Positions 24,216 through 32,858 of a stretch of DNA of 34,252 nucleotides are shown in pieces (position 1 is the first letter of the stretch; each line of letters begins with the position of its first letter). The notes under the pieces were generated by a model that saw only the letters and a program-made list of their open reading frames with translations, was not told where the DNA came from and searched no databases. Source of the DNA: Thermoplasmata archaeon (GTDB taxonomy: Archaea; Thermoplasmatota; Thermoplasmata; Thermoplasmatales; Thermoplasmataceae). The DNA is taken from NCBI GenBank assembly GCA_021821635.1, contig JAKACH010000012.1, forward strand, positions 1 through 34,252, written 5' to 3'. The translations under genes and the position numbers were made by a program.

Positions 24216-25154
24216 TCATATAGCAGAAAAATCGATCTTTGCCTTCGATGGATCCTTGCATATAAGTGAGACTCTGCTTTCCCTTCTCTCGGCTGTGTAT
24301 ACATAACCAAGATTTGCAGCTAATTTCCTTGAGAAATCTACAATAGAATCATGAGACGGCATATTGTCCTGGCTCAGGTTTGCTATGGATGCACCGACAT
24401 GGACATACCCCTTTGACTCAATGAAATCGGGTTCAGCCCGCCTATCCATTGCCGTATATTCCTCAAGGAATGGAAAGTTTATGTCCTTCACGAGAGTGTG
24501 CCTGATAACTTTCCTTGTATCAAGTGATGGAAGAAGGTCCAGTGTACGGTTGAAATTCTCCCAGGCATTTCCGATTGCAGGATTCAGGACACTGTTGAAT
24601 ACAGATTTAGTTGGTCCGGCCACCGTCACATAAAGTTGTGTCGGCAGAGGGTCGAGTTTTTCAAGAACCATTGGAAGGGTTCCGTTTGTAACAAGGAAGG
24701 TTGAGATGCCCCTCTTCCTCGCGAGTGCTATGAATTCACCAAGGCGTGAATAAAGAGTGGGTTCGCCTGTAAGTGATATTGCAATGTGCTTCGGATCCTG
24801 GGATTCTTCCCACTTCTCTTTCGACACCAAAGGGTTTCCCTTGAATCCTGTGAGTAGTTTCTTGTGCGCCTTTATGCTTTCATTGAGTATGAATTCCGGA
24901 TCGTCCTCGTCAGAGATGTGCATTCCGTCAAAGCCCTGGAACCGCCAACAGAAAGAGCAGTTTTCCGTACATGATGAAACAGCAGGTGTCATCTGAACGC
25001 ACTGGTGCGACTTAATGCCGTAGAAGGTCCCCTTATAACAACCCTCTCCACCTCTGAGCTCGCTCTTGGTCCAGTGGCAGACCTTTACCGCAGAGTGTTT
25101 GCCAACGAGCGAATAATGCTGCTTCTTGTAAATCTGCTCGTACTGAGTTTCCAC
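24216..25154 (-). CDS. taw1: 4-demethylwyosine synthase (TYW1/Taw1), radical SAM
   Basis: A 312-aa enzyme that builds the tricyclic base of wyosine from m1G37 of tRNA-Phe, using pyruvate and SAM. The radical-SAM cluster is SSCTENCSFCW (C-x3-C-x2-C). Three upstream cysteines in KVCHW, GEGCYKG and SHQC hold the second [4Fe-4S]. The spacing of all six Cys (13, 13, 10, 4, 3) equals that of Methanocaldococcus TYW1 as I recall it. The frame is open to a TTG at 25223 (335 aa). I prefer the GTG at 25154 because GCTTAAATAAAC (25172-25183) lies 18-29 nt upstream and the length then fits the archaeal family (about 311 aa). Confidence 0.9.
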   Translation of the reverse strand: METQYEQIYKKQHYSLVGKHSAVKVCHWTKSELRGGEGCYKGTFYGIKSHQCVQMTPAVSSCTENCSFCWRFQGFDGMHISDEDDPEFILNESIKAHKKLLTGFKGNPLVSKEKWEESQDPKHIAISLTGEPTLYSRLGEFIALARKRGISTFLVTNGTLPMVLEKLDPLPTQLYVTVAGPTKSVFNSVLNPAIGNAWENFNRTLDLLPSLDTRKVIRHTLVKDINFPFLEEYTAMDRRAEPDFIESKGYVHVGASIANLSQDNMPSHDSIVDFSRKLAANLGYVYTAERRESRVSLICKDPSKAKIDFSAI

Positions 25155-25171
25155 AGTTCCGGAATTAAGCT

Positions 25172-25183
25172 GTTTATTTAAGC
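25172..25183 (-). promoter_or_regulatory. TATA box of taw1
   Basis: GCTTAAATAAAC on the minus strand, 18-29 nt upstream of the preferred GTG start at 25154; it argues against the longer TTG start. Confidence 0.45.
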
Positions 25184-25504
25184 TTTGACCATAGATGTAT
25201 GTTATATCCTCTTTTAAAGCCAAAATGATTTGTCTTCTTCTCTTGTACTGGCCCTGGAATAATTGGACAATTTCTGGAATAAGTTGTTTGGCAACTTCTC
25301 ACATCATTTTCTATGGAAAAATTAACCTTTCAGGATTTAAATACCTCTTCCTTTTCATCAACTTGATTGAAGATGATTGGTTTAAAAAATCGATCATACA
25401 AATGCTATAAAATAAGCCTAATTATGCCCGAGGAGAAAAAAAATTGCGTAATAGTTGGATTGAAAAAAAAATGAGAAAGGAGAGGGTTGGTGTCTCCAGT
25501 ATTT

Positions 25505-25762
25505 TTATTGTTTTTTAGGTCCAAAGCCTTCTGGAATAACTTTGTTTCCGATTACCCCGCTGAACCATGTAACCAGAACACCAATCCATAAAATAGTCAG
25601 TCCAAGTGCCATAATAAGTTGTGATGACTTAGTTATGGCCAATATACCAACCAGGAGACCAACCCCGACCATGAGAAAGCCTACTACATATATCACAGTG
25701 TCTGAGACGTCTATTTTACCCTTATGGATGGTGTACCCTTCCTCTAATTGTTTTTCTGCCAT
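25505..25762 (-). CDS. Two-helix membrane protein coupled to the OFA carrier
   Basis: An 85-aa protein: a hydrophilic N-terminus (MAEKQLEEGYTIHKGKIDVSD) followed by two hydrophobic helices (about 23-43 and 48-70) and a short polar tail (IPEGFGPKKQ). Its ATG overlaps the TAA stop of the carrier gene by one base (TAATG), so the two proteins are probably made in fixed ratio. I do not recognise the family. The context suggests an auxiliary subunit of the oxalate-type carrier, analogous in arrangement to the small subunits found with some MFS carriers. A function in its own right cannot be excluded. Confidence 0.75.
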   Translation of the reverse strand: MAEKQLEEGYTIHKGKIDVSDTVIYVVGFLMVGVGLLVGILAITKSSQLIMALGLTILWIGVLVTWFSGVIGNKVIPEGFGPKKQ

Positions 25763-27333
25763 TATTCAGCACCTCCTGAAACTTCGTTGGATTCGGTTAA
25801 GTCAGGCGAAGGCTGCCGCGTTGCAGTTGGTAATGGAAGACCAAGCTTCTCCCGCGCCTTATAGTATTCTTCGATCGTTGGCTTCTTCTCATAAAACCAG
25901 ACAAGGGCAGCTGCAACCAATGCAAATATGGTTGCTACCAGGAATGCAAGTATCCAGGATAGATCTGTAAATGTCACGGTTCCTGTGTATGTACCAAACA
26001 CAGCTCCCCATCCATAGCCGCTTGCAAAAACAAGCAAGGTTGTTGCTCCTATTCCACCAAATGCGCCTCCAAAGACTTTCAGCGTGTAAGGAACAGACCA
26101 GTTGGTTGCAACGTAGTTCTCACCAAAGTAGTCAGAAATAATCAGCCAGTCAAATACAAAGCATGATCCGGAAACGGCGCCTGTGAGAACTGCAAGTACC
26201 GCCCATATAATTGCCTGATGCGCGAGGCCAGCAGCCAGCACTCCGAGACCGCCTATACCCATGAGTAAGTAGAATATGGTTACCGCTTTCCTTCTGCCTA
26301 TGAAGGTCGAGATCCAACCCTGAGTTGGTCTCCCTATGCCATCCGTAAAGGCAAATCCGGCTGCACCAACAGTAAAAGCTATGCCTCCGCCGAAGCCCAT
26401 TGCTGCACCGAAAGGCGCATAGAGAGATACATTGAACAATGAAGCCGCAAGCGCAAGTGTGAAGGAAATCATCTGAGCCTTTCCCTGCCTGGTTGCAAAA
26501 AATTCCTGAGTTGTGAACTGTGCAACTGCGGGAGGGTTTTCCTTAAGCTCCCTGGATTTGGAGGTTCCAGCTGCCACAGCTAGTGGATCGACTTCAGCTG
26601 GCCACCAGTTCTTTGGCGCATCGCAAACAAGGAATGATGCAACTAGAAGACCTGCAGCGATGATAGCACCTGTCATATAAAGAATAAACTGGAAGTCACC
26701 AGGATAAAATAGGCTAGGGTCCGTGTATATTATAATGAACGGGACTGCACCATATGCCCATGCTCCATTCGCGAGACCAAGCCTCCAACCTCTCTTGTCA
26801 GGAAACCATTTTGAAATTACTCCACCGCCTGCTGCGTATCCGAGACCGGATGCAAGTCCGCCTAACATTGCGTATCCGACATATGAGATCCATGGGGAAA
26901 ATGAGTTAGCGAAGAATATATAAGAAACTATGAGCAAAGCCGATCCCAGCCAGAGCATTCTCCTCAAGGAAAGGAGTCCTCTTTCCCTTAAACGTGAAAA
27001 TATGTAAGCAGCCACAGTCGCTTCAAACAATACATACACAGTGTAGTTGAAGAAACCTTCCACGGTAGACCAACCGTAGTGGGAAATAACCAGTGAGGAA
27101 GCAGCCCCCCAGCCGTATTCCAGAACACTACCAAAGAAGAAACACATCCAAGCCCCGAGAACCATTGTCCTCCTGCTTAGTCTGTAGCCCAAGATTTTCT
27201 TGGTAACATCCTCCGGACGTTCTCCAACCCTATACTGCCTACCGTTTTTGTCCTTAAGTATACGGTATTTCCCATATGGCGATTTAATACTGCCGACGGA
27301 ACCATCTATATTACTTTCAACTATATTAAACAC
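25762..27333 (-). CDS. OFA-family MFS carrier (oxalate/formate antiporter type, OxlT-like)
   Basis: A 523-aa carrier with 12 helices. Arg335 in DGIGRPTQGW (helix 8) and Lys419 in PYTLKVFGGAFGG (helix 11) align with the Arg/Lys pair that holds the oxalate dianion in OxlT of Oxalobacter (Arg272, Lys355). A roughly 50-residue cytosolic N-terminal extension (KSPYGKYRILKDKNGRQYRVG) is not found in OxlT. The start is GTG at 27333, with GGAGG directly abutting it and a TATA-like GAATATATTTTTT 20-32 nt upstream. With the oxalate oxidoreductase operon next door it is a likely oxalate importer. Other dicarboxylates or formate remain possible. Confidence 0.82.
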   Translation of the reverse strand: MFNIVESNIDGSVGSIKSPYGKYRILKDKNGRQYRVGERPEDVTKKILGYRLSRRTMVLGAWMCFFFGSVLEYGWGAASSLVISHYGWSTVEGFFNYTVYVLFEATVAAYIFSRLRERGLLSLRRMLWLGSALLIVSYIFFANSFSPWISYVGYAMLGGLASGLGYAAGGGVISKWFPDKRGWRLGLANGAWAYGAVPFIIIYTDPSLFYPGDFQFILYMTGAIIAAGLLVASFLVCDAPKNWWPAEVDPLAVAAGTSKSRELKENPPAVAQFTTQEFFATRQGKAQMISFTLALAASLFNVSLYAPFGAAMGFGGGIAFTVGAAGFAFTDGIGRPTQGWISTFIGRRKAVTIFYLLMGIGGLGVLAAGLAHQAIIWAVLAVLTGAVSGSCFVFDWLIISDYFGENYVATNWSVPYTLKVFGGAFGGIGATTLLVFASGYGWGAVFGTYTGTVTFTDLSWILAFLVATIFALVAAALVWFYEKKPTIEEYYKAREKLGLPLPTATRQPSPDLTESNEVSGGAE

Positions 27334-28408
27334 CCTCCTTAATTCTTGCTTGAAAAAATATATTCAGATAGTCATATATGAAAATTTATTGTTCCAGTTC
27401 AAGTTAAGCTTAAATATTAACTAATAAGATTTCTGTTTATTATTTTCATACTGCTTAATATCCATTCTTTTGTGGTTTTAACTCATTGTGTGTTACTTTG
27501 CTCTTAGGTGAAATTAAGTTTTGAAAATCAAGTAAAAGACTAGGGTAGCGAAAGTCCTGATTTAGGACGTTGCAGAAGGCGTTAGTTGAAATTTGCTTTT
27601 TGACACAGTCAAAGGCAGTTGTAATAAATAGATCGTTTAATTGATAGAAACTATAAAAGGTGACTGAAACAAGGCCATAGGAGTGCATTTGCACCTTCCC
27701 AGATAGACAACCACAGAAGAAATTGAATCTAGAATGAATTTGAATAATATGAACCGTTAAAATTATTAATCGAAAGAGTGACCACGTCCACAAATTGTGA
27801 TGAAATCCGGAAGAGTGGAATTCCAGATCGAGAGGTATTGGCGAATAAGCTAATTTCGTACCTGGGGAATGCTGAACTCTATAAATGGAAATAGCAAACC
27901 TCTGATGCTTCAGAGCTTACAAATTTATTAATGCCATAAATTATATTATTTTACAGTTAGCATTTTTGTAAGGAAGATAGTACTCCTTGAATAATCTAAT
28001 TGAAAACTTAACAACTATGTAAAAATTTTAAACACAATATTATATTCAAGCTTCTTTCGTGACACAGTGATAAAATCAGTCAAAGGAGATTTTTATTTAA
28101 ATGTAACTTTGATGACGAGGTTCCTCCGAACTAAAACTTTATTCGATCAACTTAGTGCAAAGCCGAACGGGATCTTTGAAATAAAAATTCTTATGTGCAT
28201 CCTGAGTAGATGAAATTTTAATCCATTTGAATGATTTCTTCTAGTATGTAGAGACTGTGTATATTAAGTCAGCGGACAATGGCTGGGATAGAACTAACTT
28301 ATTTCTGCTATAAAAAGAGGATATTCAATTTTGGAAAATTATAAGGTTGAACAAGTTCAAACAAAAGTAGTTAAGTTTTAGTTAGTTGTATAAGCAAGAG
28401 GATAAAGC
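27334..28408. other. 1.07-kb AT-rich region without a convincing gene
   Basis: No reading frame here shows a recognisable protein. Short inverted repeats are present: GTCCT/AGGAC (27554-27568), GTGCA/TGCAC (27683-27694), CACAA/TTGTG (27789-27799) and CTCTGA/TCAGAG (27900-27915). Two short plus-strand frames have protein-like composition: 27778-27894 (GTG start, 38 aa, ending NAELYKWK) and 28112-28213 (33 aa, beginning MTRFLRTK). Neither has a family I know. They may be remnants of a decayed gene. The region also holds the promoters of the flanking carrier (TATA at 27353-27365, minus) and of the OOR operon. Confidence 0.5.
27353..27365 (-). promoter_or_regulatory. TATA box of the OFA carrier gene
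   Basis: GAATATATTTTTT on the minus strand, 20-32 nt before the GTG at 27333. Confidence 0.4.
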
Positions 28409-29587
28409 ATGATGCAAACTCAAAAGCCGCATTTAATAAGACTAGAGGTGAATTATCGTGGGATTTTCCAGAAAACATTGGCTTACCATATTTCTGGAGA
28501 TGTAGTTTACGCTGCCCACAAGGAGGGAAAAACCGCGTTCTCTAATGGCAGGTACAGTGACGACCCACAGAGGAATGGTATACCGTGCGCAAACTTCGCC
28601 TATTTTTCAAAGGATCTTACTGAGGAAGACCTAGAAGCCGAGGCTAGCGCGTCCATGGATATCACGGAGGCTGAAGTTGTTGTGGTCCTAGACGACACGA
28701 TGGTGAAAGGACTTGAGCCATGGGGTGGCTATGGAATAAGACCAATCAATGAGAAGGTCGTGAAAGATGGCGTGGTGCTTATCGTGAGCAACAGGAAACC
28801 GGCTGACCTTATTGCACAGATGGAAAAGAAGAAATTCCCATATAGAATTGCAATTCTTCCAGGAGAAGCCAGCTTTGCAGGCTTGTGGTACTTCAAAGAT
28901 GACATGACAGATGTCAGGGTACTTGGCGCCATAGCAAAAGTAGCCCCTGAAATAGCATCAATTGACACAGTTGCTAATTATGTTGCCTCGAAGTACAAGA
29001 GTAAGGAAAAGGCTGCTGCTGCCAGAAAGGCATACGAGGAAGTCAAGGTATCAACGGTGAATGCAGGAGAAGGTATTGACTGGCCATATCCGAAGCCTAT
29101 TCTTCCTGGCTGGAAAGATTTTGACGAAGGCGTATATGTAAAAGGCGTTAAGAGAGGATTCCAGATGGGTCCCAGAGGTCAGAACCGGAACCCTGATTTC
29201 AAGCGTGGTACAAGTAAGACACAGAGACCTGTAGTAAGATTTGACCTGTGCACAAAGTGTACACTCTGCTGGTACGACTGCCCTGATGAGGTCTTTGACC
29301 CTACAACAGATGGTCTATACGATGTGAATTATGAGTACTGCACCGGGTGTGGCAGATGTGCAGAGGTATGTCCTGTTGAGGATTGCATCGTCATGGTCGA
29401 TGAACTTAAGTTTGAGAACCAGGATTCACCGTACGTCTTGTACAAGAAGGATCCGGAGAATTACGTCAAGTGGGCAGAAGACAAGAAGGGCAAGGAAAGA
29501 CTCATGCCAAGTCCTGTAACGGGAAAGGGAAGCACTGTTTCCAAGGTTGAGACTCCAAAGCCTTTCAAGAAGGGAGTGGTGAAATAA
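28409..29587 (+). CDS. Oxalate oxidoreductase-type 2-oxoacid:ferredoxin oxidoreductase, fused gamma-delta subunit
   Basis: A 392-aa fusion. Residues about 10-200 form the gamma domain (RLEVNYRGIFQKTLAYHIS; later EAEVVVVLDDTMVKG). Residues 270-340 are a two-[4Fe-4S] ferredoxin delta domain, with CTKCTLCWYDCP from Cys281 and CTGCGRCAEVCP from Cys311. The Fe-S part carries electrons from thiamine diphosphate to external ferredoxin. In most archaeal pyruvate enzymes gamma and delta are separate; the fused form with separate alpha and beta is the make-up of Moorella oxalate oxidoreductase. AGAGGA precedes the ATG at a normal ribosome-binding distance. It is the first gene of the operon, 1 nt before alpha. 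Confidence 0.85.
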   Translation: MMQTQKPHLIRLEVNYRGIFQKTLAYHISGDVVYAAHKEGKTAFSNGRYSDDPQRNGIPCANFAYFSKDLTEEDLEAEASASMDITEAEVVVVLDDTMVKGLEPWGGYGIRPINEKVVKDGVVLIVSNRKPADLIAQMEKKKFPYRIAILPGEASFAGLWYFKDDMTDVRVLGAIAKVAPEIASIDTVANYVASKYKSKEKAAAARKAYEEVKVSTVNAGEGIDWPYPKPILPGWKDFDEGVYVKGVKRGFQMGPRGQNRNPDFKRGTSKTQRPVVRFDLCTKCTLCWYDCPDEVFDPTTDGLYDVNYEYCTGCGRCAEVCPVEDCIVMVDELKFENQDSPYVLYKKDPENYVKWAEDKKGKERLMPSPVTGKGSTVSKVETPKPFKKGVVK

Positions 29588-29588
29588 A

Positions 29589-30797
29589 ATGGTTGTTAAA
29601 CAGGAAGAAAAATCCGTATTTGATCGCGAAGAATTGATGACTGGGACAGATGCAGTAGCAGAAGCTGTGAAGCTTGTCGACGTGGATGTCTTTGCTGCTT
29701 ATCCAATCAGGCCTTATACAGGCGTTATGGACAGGCTCGCAAGGTTCATTGCGAACGGCGACCTTGATGCAGAGTACATTGTTGCAGATGGCGAGCACTC
29801 ACAGTTTGAAATAGGAAAACATGCTTCGTCTGTCGGTGCAAGAGCGTTCGTTGGAAGCAGTGGAGTAGGATGGTTGTATGCAATGGAATCGATAGGAGTG
29901 ACAGCTACAGACAGGCTTCCGCTTGTTGCTCTAGTGGGAAACAGAGCTCTGGATGATCCTGGTGCATTTGGTGTAGAGCATAATGATGCACTGCTTGTCA
30001 GGGATCTTGGCTGGCTCCTTTGCTGGGCATCAACCGCTCAGGAAGCCCTGGACACAACTTTAATTGCCTACAGAGTGGCAGAGGATCCCAAAGTAAGAAT
30101 GCCGGCGGCCGTCGCAATGGATGGCGGTTACCTTACGCATTCACAACATATGGTTCGCGTCCCTACGAAAGAAGCTGTTCGTGATTTCCTTCCGACATAT
30201 GATCTGGGAAACAGAAGAATGCACCCAGACAACCCCGTATCTATTGCACCCCAGGTCAATGAAGACTGGGTAATGGAACTCAGAAGACAGAATTATGAAG
30301 CGGCAAAAAGATCCAGGAAAGTCATCACTTCCGCCTATGAGGAGTATAACAGCATATTCCACTCGGATTATGAGGATCCATTCATCGAAGAAACAAACGT
30401 CGAGGATGCAGATACAGTTCTAGTGGGAATGGGCAGCGCTGCAGTGGTAGCCAGATCAGTTGCAAATGAAATGAGAAGGGAAGGCAAAAAGGTAGGTTTC
30501 CTGAAAATAAGATGGTACCGTCCATACCCGACGGATGAGATCAGGAAGGCTCTTAGCAATGTTTCAAATGTTGGCATAATAGAGAGAAACTTTGCAATGG
30601 GTGCACCTGATGATGGAGCGATAACCATGCATGACCTGCAGTCCGCACTGTATGACAGCAAGAACCACCCAAGAGTTGTTGATTTCATTGCGGGTCTTGG
30701 TGGAAGGGAAATTTCAAAGAAAGAAGTGAGGAAGATGTTCGAAATGACAGCCGACAAGAAGTCTCCTAAGGTTTCGTGGATCGGTTTGAGGGAGTGA
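29589..30797 (+). CDS. Oxalate oxidoreductase-type alpha subunit (substrate-binding)
   Basis: A 402-aa alpha subunit of the PFOR superfamily; it supplies the pyrimidine side of thiamine diphosphate and the substrate pocket. Glu69 in DGEHSQ is the cofactor-activating Glu. The usual YPITP reads YPIRP with Arg41 in place of Thr. The next loop, NRALDDPGAF, carries Arg119, Asp122 and Phe127. These four sit exactly 10 positions after the residues I recall from the Moorella oxalate oxidoreductase structure (Arg31, Arg109, Asp112, Phe117), where they bind oxalate and form the switch loop. Pyruvate enzymes have Thr at the first position. Oxalate is therefore the predicted substrate. It begins 1 nt after the gamma-delta stop. 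Confidence 0.88.
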   Translation: MVVKQEEKSVFDREELMTGTDAVAEAVKLVDVDVFAAYPIRPYTGVMDRLARFIANGDLDAEYIVADGEHSQFEIGKHASSVGARAFVGSSGVGWLYAMESIGVTATDRLPLVALVGNRALDDPGAFGVEHNDALLVRDLGWLLCWASTAQEALDTTLIAYRVAEDPKVRMPAAVAMDGGYLTHSQHMVRVPTKEAVRDFLPTYDLGNRRMHPDNPVSIAPQVNEDWVMELRRQNYEAAKRSRKVITSAYEEYNSIFHSDYEDPFIEETNVEDADTVLVGMGSAAVVARSVANEMRREGKKVGFLKIRWYRPYPTDEIRKALSNVSNVGIIERNFAMGAPDDGAITMHDLQSALYDSKNHPRVVDFIAGLGGREISKKEVRKMFEMTADKKSPKVSWIGLRE

Positions 30798-30812
30798 AGG
30801 AGGTAGAATAAA

Positions 30813-31808
30813 ATGGTTGAAGAAGTTGAAGAATTTAAGAATGCAAATCTGTACAAAGGTGTACACGCTGTTGACCTAGAGGAGCTTTACACATCCGGGC
30901 ACAGGACGTGCCAGGGATGCGAGAGCGCGCTTGTAATGAGAGACTTTGTCAAGGCATCCGGCCCCAGAACAGTTGTGACAGGAGCCACTGGATGCATGTA
31001 TGTAGCGAATACCTCGTACATGACAACACCCTGGATTGTGCCATGGATGCACACGCAGCTGGCAGCAGGAGGAGCTTCGGCGGTTGGTATGGCTGCGGGC
31101 CTTAAAGCACTAATGAGGAAAGGAAAGATCCCGAAGGAGAAGATCAACGTTATTAACTTCTCGGGTGACCTTGGAGCAGGCGATGAAGGCCTCGGAGGTC
31201 TTTCAGGGGCTATGCAAAGCCCGTATGATCTTCTAGTTATCGTCTACGACAATGAGTCTGCTGCGAACACAGATATACAGGCATCTGGGCTTACAACATG
31301 GGGAGCCCAGACCACTTTCAGCCCAACTGGCCCTGCAAAAAGAATATTGCACGAAAGATGGAAGAAGAATCTTGCCGCAATGATGGCTATTGGCCACCCA
31401 AATGTCAAGTACGTTGCGACCTCTTGTGCTACATTCCCTCCAACTGACTACATGAACAAGGTAAAGAAGGCTCTCAGCATAGGTGGACCAACTCTCATTC
31501 ACACAATAGACCCGTGCCCCAAGGGATGGGATTATCACCCAAGATATTCACATGTACTGGGAGAACTTGCAGTCAAGACAGGCATATTTGCCGACTATGA
31601 AATAGTCAATGGCGAGGTCAGATATACATACGACCTTAGGAACAAGAAGAGAACCCCTGTAAGGGAATACTTGGAGAAACAGGGTAGGTTCAGCCACTTC
31701 CTTGACGAGGACTATGAATACGTTCAGGCAAAAGTAGATGAGATGTGGGATGAGTGGGAATTGCCGGGTATCCTGCCTATAAAGGCTGGCCTGAAAGTTA
31801 AAAAATAA
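30813..31808 (+). CDS. Oxalate oxidoreductase-type beta subunit (thiamine diphosphate and [4Fe-4S])
   Basis: A 331-aa beta subunit. Four cysteines for the proximal [4Fe-4S] cluster are present: CQGC (Cys33, Cys36), GATGCMY (Cys61) and ATSCAT (Cys205). The thiamine-diphosphate/Mg site is SGDLGAGDEGLGG followed by YDNESAANTDIQ. Here GDLGAGDEG departs from the GDGDxYDIG of pyruvate enzymes, and the Asn of NT remains. A strong ribosome-binding site GGAGGTAG precedes ATG 30813, 15 nt after the alpha stop. A T-rich stretch after the TAA probably ends the operon. Together with the other two subunits it would split oxalate into two CO2 and reduce ferredoxin. Confidence 0.86.
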   Translation: MVEEVEEFKNANLYKGVHAVDLEELYTSGHRTCQGCESALVMRDFVKASGPRTVVTGATGCMYVANTSYMTTPWIVPWMHTQLAAGGASAVGMAAGLKALMRKGKIPKEKINVINFSGDLGAGDEGLGGLSGAMQSPYDLLVIVYDNESAANTDIQASGLTTWGAQTTFSPTGPAKRILHERWKKNLAAMMAIGHPNVKYVATSCATFPPTDYMNKVKKALSIGGPTLIHTIDPCPKGWDYHPRYSHVLGELAVKTGIFADYEIVNGEVRYTYDLRNKKRTPVREYLEKQGRFSHFLDEDYEYVQAKVDEMWDEWELPGILPIKAGLKVKK

Positions 31809-31818
31809 TATTTTTTCT
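31808..31818 (+). terminator. T-tract terminator of the OOR operon
   Basis: ATTTTTTCTC directly follows the TAA of the beta gene, in the 30-nt gap to the convergent regulator gene. No hairpin is visible. Confidence 0.4.
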
Positions 31819-31838
31819 CAATTTTACGCCAGGGGTTT

Positions 31839-32672
31839 TTATACCTTGGCTTCTAATTTCTTTTCTGTGTTCATAAATGAATAATCGCTCGCCAGAAGCA
31901 CGTTGAATGTTTTTCTTTCTATTGATCTGAAATGATAGCTGAGAGTACTTTTTGGAATCTGGAGTTTCTTACTGAGTTCAGACATGTTAATTCTCCTTGG
32001 CCACTCAAAATAGCCATTATCCATCGCATTTAACAGAATGGTGCTTTCAGTTTCACTCAGTCTGTTAATAATATTCATAAGATTAAGCTGATAGAAAATA
32101 GAAGGATAATCGGAAATGAATTTCTTCTGCGATATGCTCTGAATTGATAACACAGTTGTGTTCTCATCGTTAATTGCCTCAGCTTTTAAAGGCGACCCAT
32201 TGCTTATGTAAAACCATTTTTCGACACCGTTATGCACAACAACAGGATGTATCCTGAAACCAATGTTTCCAAGTTTATTATACATGGAAGTCGCATCTGA
32301 AGTATAGAAAAGATTTGCCATTGCCCCCTGTTTGGATATTACTGTAAAGTTCTTAATTTGCGGCCTGCTGGAAAAGTATCTCAACGCTTCATCCAGTTTT
32401 TCCTCGCTTGGCGAATAAAAAAATGAGAACATTGTTTGCCTAGACCCATCAAACGAGGTGTGCATTATCAGGATGTAGAGTTTCCTGAATATCTGGCTGG
32501 TCTCAATATGAGGGCAATCATTCTGCTTTACTGTTATTTCTGAAATTATCGTATTTTCTAATTCCGATTGAAGTATTAAATCTATCTCTTGACACTTATG
32601 TTTATCATTTATAATATTCGACCGATACAAGTATATTTTGGAGTGCCTTCTAAGTAGCGTCATATAGCTCAT
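31839..32672 (-). CDS. HTH_10 (bacterio-opsin activator type) transcriptional regulator
   Basis: A 277-aa protein. Residues 205-254 are a textbook HTH_10: LSETESTILLNAMDNGYFEWPRR, then MSELSKKLQIPKSTLSYHFRSIERK. About 200 N-terminal residues form an unrecognised, mostly alpha/beta region that is presumably the sensor; no GAF or PAS signature is seen. The gene lies between the oxalate oxidoreductase operon and the second carrier on the opposite strand, which suggests control of one or both. ATG 32672 is the first codon of the open frame; an ATG three codons later is possible. Confidence 0.85.
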   Translation of the reverse strand: MSYMTLLRRHSKIYLYRSNIINDKHKCQEIDLILQSELENTIISEITVKQNDCPHIETSQIFRKLYILIMHTSFDGSRQTMFSFFYSPSEEKLDEALRYFSSRPQIKNFTVISKQGAMANLFYTSDATSMYNKLGNIGFRIHPVVVHNGVEKWFYISNGSPLKAEAINDENTTVLSIQSISQKKFISDYPSIFYQLNLMNIINRLSETESTILLNAMDNGYFEWPRRINMSELSKKLQIPKSTLSYHFRSIERKTFNVLLASDYSFMNTEKKLEAKV

Positions 32673-32858
32673 ATGTAAGCGTATGATTGGAAATATCCGC
32701 TAGTTACTGTCCTTTATGGTGTATCGCAAAAGTCTTTATTGTTTAAAATGCGGCCCTCCATGATAAACATGCCTTAGCAAGTTCGACTTGGATATTTTTG
32801 TTTGACTAGACATCATTTTTAGTCTGATATTTAATTTCAATTTTGGAGGTAGTTTAAG

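Noticed and set aside
25155-25223. Longer TTG-started form of TYW1
   Set aside because: The extra 23 residues are not in archaeal TYW1 as I recall it, and a TATA box lies within that stretch just upstream of the GTG at 25154.
25424-25474. A 16-codon frame MPEEKKNCV...
   Set aside because: Too short and lysine-rich by base composition; TATA-like sequence is too close to its ATG.
27455-27793. A 112-aa minus-strand reading frame
   Set aside because: Composition is unlike a real protein, with no motif, no good promoter or ribosome-binding site and no family resemblance.
27797-27875. Possible C/D box guide RNA (GTGATGA ... CTGA)
   Set aside because: The boxes are too far apart, no D'/C' pair is visible and no terminal stem is formed.
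28409-31808. Ordinary pyruvate:ferredoxin oxidoreductase
   Set aside because: The substrate-pocket Thr of YPITP is Arg, and the following loop carries the RALDDPGAF pattern; together with the fused gamma-delta subunit this fits oxalate better.
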